A DNA stretch of 51,599 nt from DATNPH01 sp036703315. GTDB taxonomy: Bacteria > Cyanobacteriota > Cyanobacteriia > Cyanobacteriales > Coleofasciculaceae. Within the stretch, counting starts at the first letter, position 1. Every line of letters begins with the position of its first letter. Below, piece by piece: positions 24,996 through 34,965 of the stretch. Below the pieces are notes generated by a model. It worked only from the letters and a program-made list of their open reading frames with translations. It did not search any database and had not been told where the DNA came from. Position numbers and translations under genes: made by a program. The stretch covers positions 1-51,599 of the forward strand of contig DATNPH010000211.1 in the NCBI GenBank assembly GCA_036703315.1, written 5' to 3'.

Positions 24996-25922
24996 ATGGC
25001 AATCATTCATATTAAGGGAGTGCCCCACGCCTACCAATTAACGCCTCCCACCTCATCTTCCTCTCCTGTGCTTGTTTTTATCCATGGCTGGCTTTTAAGC
25101 CGTAGCTACTGGCAACCATTGATTGAAAAATTGGCACCGGATTATCAGTGCCTGAATTATGATCTACGAGGTTTCGGTGATTCTCAGCCTCAGATAGATA
25201 AAACTCAGGTAAGACGTGAGCTCCTTGAGTCTGAATTACCAGACGAGTTAGATCCGACAGCTCTATCTACTCCCAGCTATACCTTGGCGGCTTACGCTCA
25301 AGATTTGGGCATCCTGCTACAAGAACTAGGTATAAATCGTGCTTGGCTCATTGGTCACTCCCTCGGCGGCAGCGTAGCCCTATGGGGTGCTCTTAAGCTG
25401 CCTGAGCGGGTACGTGGTGTCATTTGTCTCAATGCCGGTGGTGGTATTTATCTTAAAGAAGAATTTGATCGCTTTCGGGCTGCTGGTCAACAGCTCCTGA
25501 AACGACGCCCCCATTGGTTGCGCTACCTCCCTTTGATTGACTTGCTGTTTATGCGAGCGATGGTGGCGCGTCCTCTAGCACGTCGATGGGGGCGTCAACG
25601 TGTAATTGATTTCATTGTCGCTAATCCTGAAGCAGCTCTGAGAGCCTTACTGGATTCCACTACCGAAGCTGAGGTAAACCGATTACCTCAGGTGGTGTCA
25701 CAGATTGAGCAGCCCGTTTATTTTATTGCAGGTGCTCAAGATAGGGTGATGGAACCAAAGTATGTGCGCCATCTTGCTAGTTTTCACAAGCTATTTCAAG
25801 GGTGTGGGGAGAATGTCGTTGAAATTCCTGGATGTGGACACATGGCAATGGTGGAGCAACCAGACGCCGTAGAGACTCAAATTCGTCAAATTCTCACCAA
25901 TTACGAACAGAGTGCAGAGTGA
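24996..25922 (+). CDS. Alpha/beta-fold hydrolase
   Basis: 308 residues with the full alpha/beta hydrolase signature: FIHGWLLSRSYW (oxyanion hole), YDLRGFGDSQP, nucleophile elbow IGHSLGGSVAL, acid in AGAQDRVMEP and catalytic His in PGCGHMAMVEQPD. An arginine-rich cap (RRWGRQR) lies between. A segment of about 30 residues after the second motif (QIDKTQVRRELLESELPDEL) is longer than in the hydrolase at 13904-14758. No signal peptide. Substrate unknown; membership resembles epoxide hydrolase/lipase-type proteins only in fold. Confidence 0.87.
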   Translation: MAIIHIKGVPHAYQLTPPTSSSSPVLVFIHGWLLSRSYWQPLIEKLAPDYQCLNYDLRGFGDSQPQIDKTQVRRELLESELPDELDPTALSTPSYTLAAYAQDLGILLQELGINRAWLIGHSLGGSVALWGALKLPERVRGVICLNAGGGIYLKEEFDRFRAAGQQLLKRRPHWLRYLPLIDLLFMRAMVARPLARRWGRQRVIDFIVANPEAALRALLDSTTEAEVNRLPQVVSQIEQPVYFIAGAQDRVMEPKYVRHLASFHKLFQGCGENVVEIPGCGHMAMVEQPDAVETQIRQILTNYEQSAE

Positions 25923-25973
25923 GATTACAGAAACTGTAACAGTCACATCCTGAGGTTTTGAGCAAATTCCATC

Positions 25974-26005
25974 GCGCATCCTACGCTTCTACGCCTAGGA
26001 TGCGC
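25974..26005. terminator. Hairpin after alpha/beta hydrolase
   Basis: gcgcatccta pairs with taggatgcgc across a 12-base loop, 50 bases after the stop. No T run follows, so it is more a 3' hairpin or repeat than a classic terminator. Confidence 0.45.
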
Positions 26006-26017
26006 GGCACTCAGCAC

Positions 26018-26138
26018 TAGACTTCCTGCGTGAATCGAAACTTGCCCCCTAACCCCCAATTTTGGGGGAACTTATGATCAGCTTCCCCCGGAATTGGGGG
26101 ACGGGAGGGGGCGATAAATTATTTATGCAGGAGGTCTA
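26018..26138. mobile_element. MITE-like element, copy A (121 bp)
   Basis: Eighteen-base terminal inverted repeats (tagacttcctgcgtgaat at the left; atttatgcaggaggtcta at the right, 15 of 18 matching) begin and end with TA, as expected for insertion at a TA target. The interior holds two ccccaat/gggg hairpins and has no coding capacity. A second copy lies at 41733-41844. Confidence 0.75.
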
Positions 26139-26241
26139 CTTATCAGCCTAATTAACGTAACACCAGCTCACCCTACCAGACACCTCTTGGCGCAAAACGT
26201 CATAATGATTTTGCGTTGGTTAAAAGCTTTTCGGTTGATCT

Positions 26242-26625
26242 ATGAAACCCAAGTTTAAAGATACTCTCGCATGGCAACAGGCTGAACTGCTCATGCAACC
26301 CGCTTTCATCCGTATTCTTGATCAGGTTCGCAAACAGCTGGAACAAACGGCTTGGAAGGCAACTTACAACAACGTCCAGGCTCCAATACCGGGCTATGAG
26401 CTGTGTTTGCAACAAAACGATACTTCAGTATGCTTTGACTTATGGGATCTATGTTTTCAAGTCTGTTTTCGCAACTACAGTCCAACACACACTGAACTAG
26501 AAGGCCAGGAAGTTGAGATTGATACTAGTCTAATTGATGAAACTGGTGAGGTAGATTGGCAATCTCTAGATACCAAAGCACAAATGTTGGTGACGCAAAT
26601 ATTTACTAACCTACCTGCTTCTTAA
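26242..26625 (+). CDS. Conserved protein of unknown function, 127 aa
   Basis: I do not recognise a named domain. The N-terminal third is helical (WQQAELLMQPAFIRILDQVR), then a beta-rich centre with several aromatics and cysteines (CFDLWDLCFQVCFRNY), and an acidic end (DETGEVDWQSLDTKAQ). No signal peptide. It starts at an ATG and ends 49 bases before ygfZ on the same strand, so co-transcription is likely. Codon use and HIP1-bearing surroundings are native. Confidence 0.65.
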   Translation: MKPKFKDTLAWQQAELLMQPAFIRILDQVRKQLEQTAWKATYNNVQAPIPGYELCLQQNDTSVCFDLWDLCFQVCFRNYSPTHTELEGQEVEIDTSLIDETGEVDWQSLDTKAQMLVTQIFTNLPAS

Positions 26626-26674
26626 AAATTTTAAGCTAATAAATTTCGTACCAAAAGTGTTGATAACAAAGAAA

Positions 26675-27739
26675 ATGATTCAAGAATTACAGGATATACA
26701 GGCAACCACTGAGGCGACATTTGAGTCTGTAGCTGGCGTTTCAGTCCCAATGAGTTTTGGCAATGATGCTGTGGCTATCCAGGCGACACGGGAGGGAGTT
26801 GCTTTGTGCGATCGCTCCCACTGGGGTCTTCTGAAGATTTCTGATGATGAGCGACTTCGTTACTTACACAACCAAAGCACGAATGACTTCCAGCAACTCA
26901 AGCCAGGACAAGGCTGTGACACAGTTTTTGTCACCTCTACGGCTCGTACAATCGACCTAGCGACGGCGTATGTCATGGAGGATGCAGTACTCGTGTTAGT
27001 CTCTCCTAATCGGCGTCAACGGCTGATGGAATGGCTGGATCGTTATATTTTTCCGATGGATCGGGTGGAATTGAAAGATGTGTCCAGCGAGAGTGCCACC
27101 TTCAGCTTAATTGGACCAGAAAGTGATGCTCTGTTGGAAAAACTGGGCGTCGAGTTGCCGATTGGTGAAGCTTATGCTAGTCACAAGCAGCTAACGCTAG
27201 GTGAACTTCCGGTGCGTGTCGCTATGGGTAATGGCTTAGCGTTGCCTGGATATACCCTGATTGTTTCTACTAGCGATGCCGCCAAGCTTTGGCAGACATT
27301 AACACTAGCAGGAGCTATCCCAATGGGCGATCGCGTCTGGGAACAACTACGAATCGAGCAGGGGCGTCCAATTCCCGACCACGAACTAACAGAAGATTAC
27401 AATCCGTTGGAAGCTGGTTTATGGCAAACCATCTCCTTTGAGAAAGGTTGCTACATCGGTCAAGAAACCATTGCCCGGTTGAATACCTACAAAGGCGTCA
27501 AGCAAAAACTTTGGGGTGTCCGTTTACAGGCACCTGTTGAGCCAGGAACTGTGGTGATGTTAGAAGAAGAAAAAGTCGGTAAGTTGACCAGTTTTACAGA
27601 AACTGACCAAGGTCTGTTTGGTTTAGCCTATATCCGTACCAAGGCTGGTGGTGTCGGTTTAAAAGTTCATTTAGGAGAGGTCGAGGGTGAAATCGTTGAT
27701 GTGCCGTTTCTGACACATAATCTTGAGTCTAATGGCTAG
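26675..27739 (+). CDS. ygfZ: YgfZ/GcvT-like folate-binding Fe-S biogenesis protein
   Basis: 354 residues from the ATG at 26675 (a GTG at 26657 is also in frame). The family signature KGCYIGQETIARL is intact about residue 260, with its conserved cysteine. The N-terminal fold has ALCDRSHWGLLKISDDERL, as in aminomethyltransferase-type tetrahydrofolate proteins, and the barrel near the C-terminus begins QKLWGVRLQAPVEPG. YgfZ uses a folate to help maintain certain [4Fe-4S] enzymes such as MiaB; the catalytic residues of true GcvT need not be present. Convergent with the large sensor kinase. Confidence 0.87.
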   Translation: MIQELQDIQATTEATFESVAGVSVPMSFGNDAVAIQATREGVALCDRSHWGLLKISDDERLRYLHNQSTNDFQQLKPGQGCDTVFVTSTARTIDLATAYVMEDAVLVLVSPNRRQRLMEWLDRYIFPMDRVELKDVSSESATFSLIGPESDALLEKLGVELPIGEAYASHKQLTLGELPVRVAMGNGLALPGYTLIVSTSDAAKLWQTLTLAGAIPMGDRVWEQLRIEQGRPIPDHELTEDYNPLEAGLWQTISFEKGCYIGQETIARLNTYKGVKQKLWGVRLQAPVEPGTVVMLEEEKVGKLTSFTETDQGLFGLAYIRTKAGGVGLKVHLGEVEGEIVDVPFLTHNLESNG

Positions 27740-27798
27740 TGGCTCATGGCTCATGGGAAGCTTTGAACTCCAAGCAATTAGCAATGAACAATTAGCCG

Positions 27799-30700
27799 TT
27801 AGCAATTAGCTACTTTCTTAGGAGGATGCCGGATGGGAATTTCAATGATGAACTCAGTGCCCTGACCTGGCATGGAAAAGCACTGCAATTGCCCACTATG
27901 TTTTTCAACAACAATTTGGTAGCTAATCGACAACCCTAGACCAGTGCCTTTGCCCATTGGTTTCGTTGTAAAGAAAGGGTTAAACAGCTTTTGCTGTACC
28001 TCCTCTGTCATTCCTGCTCCGTTATCTTTAATGTAAATCACTGCCCAGTTGTCACCTTTGGCTTCGGTACAAATCTGAATCCAAGGCAAAAGGCAAGAAT
28101 CATTGCATCTTGACTCTTCCAAAGCATCAATTGCATTGCTAATCAAATTCATAAATACCTGATTTAGCTGTCCTGCATAACACTCCACTAAGGGCAGTGT
28201 TCCATACTCTTTGAGTACCTGAATTTCAGGGCTGCCACCCTGAGCTTTCAATCGATTCCGCAAAATCAGTAGAGTATTATCAATGCCTTCGTGAATGTTT
28301 GCCGGCTTCATTGCGGCTTCATCATTTCTTGAGAAGTTCCGCAGTGACAGGACAATCTGATTGACACGGTCAGCGCCTACTTTCATTGAACTGAGTAGCT
28401 TCGGGAAGTCTGTCATCAGGAAATCAAGGTCAATCTTCTCTACCTCAGCTTGAATTGCCTCAACAGGTTGGGGATAGTACTGCTGATAAAGGTTGACAAC
28501 TCCTAATAAGTCTTGCATGTAGTCACAGGCATAATTGATATTGCCAATGATGAAGCCTACAGGATTGTTAATTTCGTGAGCCACACCAGCGACTAACTGA
28601 CCTAGGCTGGACATTTTCTCTGTCTGTACCAACTGGGCTTGAGTGCGTTGTAGTTCCAGCAGGGCTTGCTCTAGCTCAGTGGCTTTGGTACGTTCTCGCG
28701 TTTCAGACAACTGTAGAGCCAAGTTTTGTTGAACCAGTTGGGTAGCTGTAGTTTTTTCTTTTTCCAAAAGCCGAGCTTGAGCCAAAGCAATGCCGACTTG
28801 AGCGGCAACAGCTTCAAGTAGCTCAATTTCACTGCTTTCCCAGTGGCGGTAGGAATCACACTGGTGTAAACCAAGGACACCGTTAGGTTCGCCTTGATAA
28901 GAGGTGCGAATGCCTACCAAAGATTTAACGCATATAGCATCGCACAGGTGTCCGGTGGCTTTTAGTAGTGGGTCGGTGTAAACGTCAGAGGAGACGATCG
29001 CCTGATCCGTTGCCAGCACTCGCTCAACGTGAGGATTTCCCTGCACTGGTAATTCAAAATGCTGCATTGAGGAGTGTCCCGGTTCTAAATACTCTGCAAC
29101 GAGAGGTAGGCTCGGTGGTTGTCCGTCTTGGTAGAGGTGAATCATGCAGCGATTGACTTTTAACGCCTGTCCCAATTGCGTCACTGTGGTTTGGAAGATG
29201 TGCTGCAAGTCAAGAGAGGAGCGAATCTCGGTAGTAATTTGCTTGAGTAACTCAGCGCGGTGATAGGAACGCCGCAGTGCCGCTTCTGCCTGCTTACGTT
29301 CTGTAATGTCAGTATGGATAGCGATCGTGCCTACTATTTCCCCACTCGCATCCTTAATAGCATCAGTCCGCAGAGCAATCTGCTTGATCACACCACGACG
29401 AGAGCGCAGCTCCACTTCGCCTTGCCAGGAATGACCACTCAGGGCAACAGCAAACACGTCATGCATAGTCTTGGTGCTATTGAAGAGCATGAAAAATCCC
29501 CCAGCGGCATTTAGCTGCTCCAGCGTGTATTCAAACATCTGACAAAACGCCGGATTAAGGTAGATGAGCCTCGCCAAACGTGTGTCAGCAATGCTAATCG
29601 CATCGCTGGCATTTTCAACCGCTTTGCTAATGCGTAATAGCGCCGCTTCGGTGTGCTTAGCGGTAGTAATGTCCTCAACCATCGCCACAACAAACAGAGG
29701 ATTTCCTGTCTTATCCCGAGCAAGGGAAACAGTTAAGCGACCCCAAACTAAGTGTCCATCTTTGTGGAAGTAGCGTTTCTCTAATTGATAGGCGGGTAGA
29801 GAACCTGCCAGTAGCTCCTGGTAAAGGTGGGAGTCGGCAGCAATATCGTCAGGATGGGTGATGGTTCGCTGGCGTAGCTCATCATCGGTGTAGCCAAGCA
29901 TTGTGTGCAGAGCGGGGTTGCCTGTGAGTAGTACTCCTGTGGGGTCGCTCAGGGCAATTCCTAGGGCTGCACCTTCAAAGATGGCTCGGAAACGTACTTC
30001 ACTTTGCCGCAGTGCCTCCTGAACTTTGAAGCGCTCTGTAACATCACGAGAATTGATCACAAGACCCCCCACCGCTTCGTCAGCTAGGAGGTTGGTGCTG
30101 GATGCTTCTAAAAAGCACCAAGAGCCGTTTTTACACCGAAAGCGGAACACTATGGGAGCTAATGTTACTCTATGACGTGCCTCTAATAAATTTTTTATTC
30201 CTTTTGTGATAACTTTTTGATCGTCGGGGGCGATGTAATCGCAGATAGGTTGTCCCACTAATTCTTCGGGTGAGTAACCCAGAATGCGCTCGATGGATGG
30301 ACTTTCGTACAGGATGATGCCATCGGCAGACAAAATTGTAATCAGGTCAGACGAGTTTTGAATTAGCGATCGCCATTTGGCCTCATTCCACGCTTGTGCT
30401 GCCTCTGCCTGCTTGGCTAGAGCTACGTCACGACTAATTGACAACGCCGAACGAAATGAGTTTTGGTTGATCGATAAGTCTTCCGCCTCACCTACACTGA
30501 GTATCATTCCTGCGTCAGGGTTAAGGTAAATCCCCTGTTCGGCAGCATCCATGTTCTCAACCGCCTCTGCCATTTCCTCCACGATTGTGTTGAATTTCAT
30601 CCGCGCTTGTTGAGACTTGCACTCTCTAATCTCTGCTTGCAGTTGTTCCACAACTTGCTCAAGTGCTGCTGTTCGTTCTTGTACGCGCACTTCCAGTGCC

Positions 30701-31851
30701 TGATTTGCTTCCAGATCAATGACACATTGCTTAGTCTGAGTAATATCAGTGGCAATGCCATCCAATTGGCTAGGATTTCCCTTGGCATCAAAAATTAGTT
30801 GGGCGCGATCGCGTAACCAGCGAATTTCACCACTGGGGCGGACGATCCGGTATTCTATTTCATAGCTACCGATTTGAAGGAGTTTGTGTCTCTCGGTCCA
30901 CACTCGATCTCGGTCTTCCGGGTGGATAGCTTCTAACCAAAGGTTTAGGTTCTTAAAAAACTCTGAACTTGAACGCCCATAGATTCGCTCAGCCGCGGGA
31001 TTTAGATAAAGCAGCTCAAAGGTATCAACGCTCTGAGACCACACCATATCATCCAGGGAGTTGACTAGGCTATTGAGCCGTTGTTCACTCAGTTGTAGTG
31101 CAGCTTCGGTTTCCTTGCGTTCACTAATGTTGCGGATAATTGCCAGAACTTCACGGTTACCGCTTCTCACCAGCCGCGCCTCAAAATGCTGTGGCTTAGC
31201 CGATAACCGTAATGAATATTCAAATATTTGAATTCGGTGAGTAGTCAGTGCTTGTACCAGATGCTGCTGGAACCGCTGAGCAAGTTCTGGAGGCATCACG
31301 GCTGATACTGATTTACCAATAAATTCTAATGGTGGCTTTACCAGTTCGACATCTTCGCCCGGACGAAAATCTAAAAATACGCCCTCTTCATTAAGGACAA
31401 AGAGGGCATCTGGCGTCAGGTTACTCAGAGGTATCTTATTGAGTTCATCCTGATGCCTGGTTTTCTTTGCCTGCTTATCTAAAGTAATATCTCTACACAG
31501 TCCGGTAATTTTAATAGAATTAGAGGCTTCGTCGCAATAAACCTTGCCTTGGCTGGTCAGCCAACGAATACTCCCGTCAGGATGATAGATGCGAAATTCA
31601 GTAGTGTAGCTGGCATTTTGTCTAATGGCACGACCGATCGCTTGAGTAACTGAGCGGCGATCGGCTTTGACAATCCGCCTTACTAAACCCCTGTAAGTTT
31701 TTGACAACATACCTGGGACAACACCAAACAACTGTTCAAAATCACGAGACCAGGTGACTTGACCCGTTAGACTATTCCACTCCCACATACAGGTATTTGT
31801 GACCTGTAGCGCTAACTTCAGGCGATTGTCACTCTCGTCTAGGTATGGCAT
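27799..31851 (-). CDS. Multi-PAS, GAF sensor histidine kinase
   Basis: 1350 residues from the ATG at 31851 (TTG at 31863 also in frame). No membrane segment. Domain order: PAS/PAC units at roughly 10-130, 145-250, 265-380, 500-620, 630-745 and 755-870 (each closing on a DIT(E/Q)xK or equivalent), a coiled coil near 385-430, GAF about 890-1040 (VNRCMIHLYQDG ... LGLHQCDSYRHWE), a second coiled coil, then HisKA with GVAHEINNPVGFIIGN and HATPase_c with NLISNAIDAL, DNGAGM and GKGTGLGLSI. The kinase boxes are intact. No receiver domain or adjacent regulator, so its partner is unlinked. The number of PAS units suggests multiple inputs (redox, light or small molecules); none can be named. Confidence 0.92.
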   Translation of the reverse strand: MPYLDESDNRLKLALQVTNTCMWEWNSLTGQVTWSRDFEQLFGVVPGMLSKTYRGLVRRIVKADRRSVTQAIGRAIRQNASYTTEFRIYHPDGSIRWLTSQGKVYCDEASNSIKITGLCRDITLDKQAKKTRHQDELNKIPLSNLTPDALFVLNEEGVFLDFRPGEDVELVKPPLEFIGKSVSAVMPPELAQRFQQHLVQALTTHRIQIFEYSLRLSAKPQHFEARLVRSGNREVLAIIRNISERKETEAALQLSEQRLNSLVNSLDDMVWSQSVDTFELLYLNPAAERIYGRSSSEFFKNLNLWLEAIHPEDRDRVWTERHKLLQIGSYEIEYRIVRPSGEIRWLRDRAQLIFDAKGNPSQLDGIATDITQTKQCVIDLEANQALEVRVQERTAALEQVVEQLQAEIRECKSQQARMKFNTIVEEMAEAVENMDAAEQGIYLNPDAGMILSVGEAEDLSINQNSFRSALSISRDVALAKQAEAAQAWNEAKWRSLIQNSSDLITILSADGIILYESPSIERILGYSPEELVGQPICDYIAPDDQKVITKGIKNLLEARHRVTLAPIVFRFRCKNGSWCFLEASSTNLLADEAVGGLVINSRDVTERFKVQEALRQSEVRFRAIFEGAALGIALSDPTGVLLTGNPALHTMLGYTDDELRQRTITHPDDIAADSHLYQELLAGSLPAYQLEKRYFHKDGHLVWGRLTVSLARDKTGNPLFVVAMVEDITTAKHTEAALLRISKAVENASDAISIADTRLARLIYLNPAFCQMFEYTLEQLNAAGGFFMLFNSTKTMHDVFAVALSGHSWQGEVELRSRRGVIKQIALRTDAIKDASGEIVGTIAIHTDITERKQAEAALRRSYHRAELLKQITTEIRSSLDLQHIFQTTVTQLGQALKVNRCMIHLYQDGQPPSLPLVAEYLEPGHSSMQHFELPVQGNPHVERVLATDQAIVSSDVYTDPLLKATGHLCDAICVKSLVGIRTSYQGEPNGVLGLHQCDSYRHWESSEIELLEAVAAQVGIALAQARLLEKEKTTATQLVQQNLALQLSETRERTKATELEQALLELQRTQAQLVQTEKMSSLGQLVAGVAHEINNPVGFIIGNINYACDYMQDLLGVVNLYQQYYPQPVEAIQAEVEKIDLDFLMTDFPKLLSSMKVGADRVNQIVLSLRNFSRNDEAAMKPANIHEGIDNTLLILRNRLKAQGGSPEIQVLKEYGTLPLVECYAGQLNQVFMNLISNAIDALEESRCNDSCLLPWIQICTEAKGDNWAVIYIKDNGAGMTEEVQQKLFNPFFTTKPMGKGTGLGLSISYQIVVEKHSGQLQCFSMPGQGTEFIIEIPIRHPPKKVANC

Positions 31852-32074
31852 AAAGCGTAACAATGATTGGCAGTTGGCTGAGGGATCTGGGTATTTTTAC
31901 TCAGCTTAACCAGTCACGGGTCAGCTGGGTGTATCTCAAGCCTAGATCAACAATTTTTACCCTTGCACCCTATGACCCTATATCAAGATCATTATTACCC
32001 AATCAGTATAGTTAGAACCGCTAATCAGGTGGATGAAACTTAGGGTAAAGCATAGATACCACAGGACACCCACC

Positions 32075-32320
32075 TTATAAATGCCGTTTGAGCACCATCG
32101 GCACTTCTTTAGGGTGGACGCTACTGTACCAAGTTTGATCAGGCGTCACCAGTACCATTGGCCCATTGCCGCATTGTCCCAGACAGCCGCTAGCGATGAC
32201 TGTGACATTGGTCACTGCTAGCCTTTGGAAAGCTGCCAATACAGATACTGCACCTTGCTTGCGGCAGCTGCGGCTCTGACACACTATTATTTGTCTTGAA
32301 GATTCTGGAGTTTCAGCCAT
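32075..32320 (-). CDS. Thioredoxin-like [2Fe-2S] ferredoxin
   Basis: 81 residues. Cysteines C14 and C19 (CQSRSC) and a C-x3-C pair in ASGCLGQCGNGP follow the spacing of the thioredoxin-fold [2Fe-2S] ferredoxins related to the NuoE/HoxE type. The C-terminus VHPKEVPMVLKRHL is also typical of small cyanobacterial members. It would carry one electron; the partner is unknown. Start ATG at 32320. It lies downstream of nothing on its own strand except a 670-base gap, so it is probably monocistronic. Confidence 0.85.
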   Translation of the reverse strand: MAETPESSRQIIVCQSRSCRKQGAVSVLAAFQRLAVTNVTVIASGCLGQCGNGPMVLVTPDQTWYSSVHPKEVPMVLKRHL

Positions 32321-32994
32321 GATTGAAATAAGTTCAGATGTTTAGAAGTTCTTGATAAGGCACAAATCCTACACACTGAAGCTGATGAGATTCTCAAGGA
32401 TAAATCCGTCTCTACCAGGCTTGTACAATTTGTTCAGTCGAAAGCCGCTACGTTTTGCATCATAAAAGTAAAAATGAAGAGCTATCTGCAATTACTCGTC
32501 GCTTGATTTTGGCTGTTGGACTAACCCAATGAATGAATTTTTCTTGCAGCTCTTGATGTACTAAATGGACGCTTGGTTGAACACTGAAGTTCCATCTAGG
32601 TGTTTGGTTCAATTTCCCGCAATGAACTTGGGAAATTATGTCCAATTTCTCTTGTTCAATCTTTGCCTTGCAAGATTAAATTATAGAATTGGCTCAGTTT
32701 AGATTGTGCCAATAGCTTAATTTTCTTCATTTTTACACGATATTTAGTGAAGTGTAAGCGATACGCTATTTCAAATATATAGAGAAATTAAATAAATACT
32801 GTCTATAAAAATCCTGAACTATAATTAAGGATTTTTTACTGCCAAATATATAAAATACGGGGTAAAATAATATGAAATCTTGGTAAATTGATTAGAAATT
32901 ATTAATTTCTTTGTACAGTATTTGTAGCTAAGCAGGGAAATCGCGATCGCTCTGGCGAGAATAAGGTTGTTCAGTCAAAGGTTTGAATTAGCTT
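32321..32994. other. AT-rich divergent gap (ferredoxin/PPTase)
   Basis: 674 bases. The right half (32680-32940) is strongly AT-rich, compatible with promoter DNA. One HIP1 octamer at 32943. No gene or RNA is recognised; a 61-codon minus-strand frame (32460-32645) has no support. Confidence 0.4.
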
Positions 32995-33747
32995 GTGCTT
33001 AATCAAAGTCTTGTTTGGAGTCTGCCGCCAACCGACTTGGTGTTGTCGAGCAAGGATGTCCATGTCTGGCGTGCCTGCTTGGAACAACCAGAAGCGGTGA
33101 TTCAACAGCTAGCAGACACACTTTCAGAAGATGAGCGTATCAGAGCCGATCGCTTTTACTTTGAACGAGATAGGAAGCATTTCATTGTCGGTCGCGGACT
33201 GCTCAGGACAATCCTCGGTCGCTACTTAATTATGGAGCCACAGCAGTTGCAGTTTTGTTATAGCCCTCGTGGCAAGCCGACTTTGGCTAGCACAGAAACT
33301 GGTGGTTCCCTGCAATTTAATTTGTCTCACTCTCAGGGACTTGTTCTGTATGGGATCACGCGCGATCGCCAAATTGGCATTGACATTGAACAGATTCGCC
33401 CGACTTCCGACGTTGAGAAGCTGGCTCAACGCTTCTTTTCTGCCCACGAACATGCTGTGATTCGTTCCCTTCCCCCCACCCAGAAGCAAGAGGCATTTTT
33501 TCACGGCTGGACTTGCAAAGAAGCCTATCTCAAAGCGATAGGTGAGGGGTTAGCTCAGCTGGAAGAGGTTGAGGTTTCTCTAGTTCCAGGAGAACCAGCG
33601 CAACTGTTGCGCATTGGCAAAGATTCGCAAGCCTCGAAACGCTGGTCTCTCCAAATGTTAAGGCCTGCTCCTAACTACATGGCAGCTCTTGCTGTGGAAG
33701 GACAAAACTGGCGTCTGACGTGCTGGCAATGGTCAACTAAAAGCTGA
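32995..33747 (+). CDS. 4'-phosphopantetheinyl transferase, HetI/Sfp type
   Basis: 250 residues. The two catalytic blocks are IGIDIEQI (Asp130, Glu132 bind magnesium) and WTCKEAYLKAIGEGL (W172-K180). Also conserved: FIVGRGLLRTILGRYL and FNLSHSQGL. The enzyme transfers the phosphopantetheine arm of CoA to carrier proteins of fatty acid, polyketide and non-ribosomal peptide synthases; in Nostoc the homologue HetI sits beside heterocyst glycolipid genes. Here no synthase is adjacent, so a general housekeeping activator is likely. Start is GTG at 32995 without a strong ribosome site. It is convergent with cysK. Confidence 0.92.
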   Translation: MLNQSLVWSLPPTDLVLSSKDVHVWRACLEQPEAVIQQLADTLSEDERIRADRFYFERDRKHFIVGRGLLRTILGRYLIMEPQQLQFCYSPRGKPTLASTETGGSLQFNLSHSQGLVLYGITRDRQIGIDIEQIRPTSDVEKLAQRFFSAHEHAVIRSLPPTQKQEAFFHGWTCKEAYLKAIGEGLAQLEEVEVSLVPGEPAQLLRIGKDSQASKRWSLQMLRPAPNYMAALAVEGQNWRLTCWQWSTKS

Positions 33748-33803
33748 AGTATAAAGTGTATTAGAAGCGGACGCAGTGATAGCTCTTTAAGGATGAAAAC
33801 ATC

Positions 33804-34778
33804 CTAATCGGGTGAAAGTCCCTTCGATGCGAGCCATTCTGGATTGAATAGCCGTGACTGATAACGGGCACCAGTATCACACAAAATAGTGACAATGGTA
33901 TGACCTGGTCCTAGTTGTTTTGCAAGGGCAACCGCTGCTCCTACATTAATGCCTGTAGACCCTCCCATAAACAGTCCATCTTTCCTAAGCAATTGATAGA
34001 CAACCCGTACACACTCATGATCATCAACTTGAATCGCATCATCTATAGGAACGCCTTCCATATTTGCCGTAACGCGGCTGTTCCCAATGCCTTCGGTAAT
34101 GGAGCTACCTTCAGTATGAATCTCACCGGTCTTGACATAACTGTACAGACCACTGCCCATTGGATCGGCTACAACAGTTTTGATGTTGGGATTTTTTTCT
34201 TTCAAGTACATTGAGACACCTGCCAAGGTACCACCCGTGCCAGTAGCAGTAACCCAGACATCCACTTTCCCATCTGTTTGCTCCCAAATTTCTGGACCCG
34301 TCGTTTCGTAGTGAGCGATTCGGTTAGCTAAGTTATCAAACTGATTTGCCCAGATGGCATTTTCCATCTCGGCGGCGAGGCGTCCAGACAGCCTCACATA
34401 ATTATTGGGGTCTTTGTAGGGTACAGCGGGGACAGGGCGAACTTCAGCACCTAATGTCCTTAAGGCGTCCATCTTCTCTTGAGATTGAGTGTCTGGGATA
34501 ACAATCAGACACTTGTAGCCTCTGGCATTACAAATATGAGCCAGACCAATACCTGTGTTACCCGCTGTTCCCTCAACTACGGTGCCTCCAGGTTTTAGTA
34601 AGCCTTTTTCTTCAGCATCTTTAATAATGTAAAGCGCCGCTCGGTCTTTGACGGAACCACCTGGATTGAGAAACTCAGCTTTACCCAGGATTTCGCAACC
34701 AGTTTGCTCGCTGAAGCTAGTTAAGCGAATCAGTGGTGTGTTGCCAACCGTTCCTACGAAGCCTGCTTTGATATCCAT
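33804..34778 (-). CDS. cysK: Cysteine synthase / O-acetylserine sulfhydrylase family
   Basis: 324 residues, fold type II PLP enzyme. The cofactor lysine is K44 in NPGGSVKDRA; the substrate loop is EGTAGNTGIGLA; the PLP phosphate loop is TATGTGGTLAG; the C-terminus ILCDTGARYQSRLFNPEW is typical. It makes cysteine from O-acetylserine and sulfide. The sequence sits closer to the branch with GTAGNTG than to the classical TSGNTG enzymes, so activity on other acceptors (for example cystathionine-type reactions) cannot be excluded. AAAAGGAAC precedes the ATG. Stands alone between hetI-type and peroxiredoxin genes. Confidence 0.85.
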   Translation of the reverse strand: MDIKAGFVGTVGNTPLIRLTSFSEQTGCEILGKAEFLNPGGSVKDRAALYIIKDAEEKGLLKPGGTVVEGTAGNTGIGLAHICNARGYKCLIVIPDTQSQEKMDALRTLGAEVRPVPAVPYKDPNNYVRLSGRLAAEMENAIWANQFDNLANRIAHYETTGPEIWEQTDGKVDVWVTATGTGGTLAGVSMYLKEKNPNIKTVVADPMGSGLYSYVKTGEIHTEGSSITEGIGNSRVTANMEGVPIDDAIQVDDHECVRVVYQLLRKDGLFMGGSTGINVGAAVALAKQLGPGHTIVTILCDTGARYQSRLFNPEWLASKGLSPD

Positions 34779-34965
34779 GTTCCTTTTATATCGAAGGTAA
34801 TTTTAGCGTAAGGTCTAACTTGTTTTTTTATAGCTGATAGAAAAACTGCAACTGATGCTTCGATGATGGGTTGATGAATAAATTAAGTAAGGTGGGCTTT
34901 GCCTATCTATCCCTGTCAAGGTATTAGGTCTTAGATCGTAGGTTTTGGGGGAAAAGTCAGACTAA

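Noticed and set aside
32460..32645. 61-codon minus-strand frame in the ferredoxin/PPTase gap
   Set aside because: No support beyond openness.
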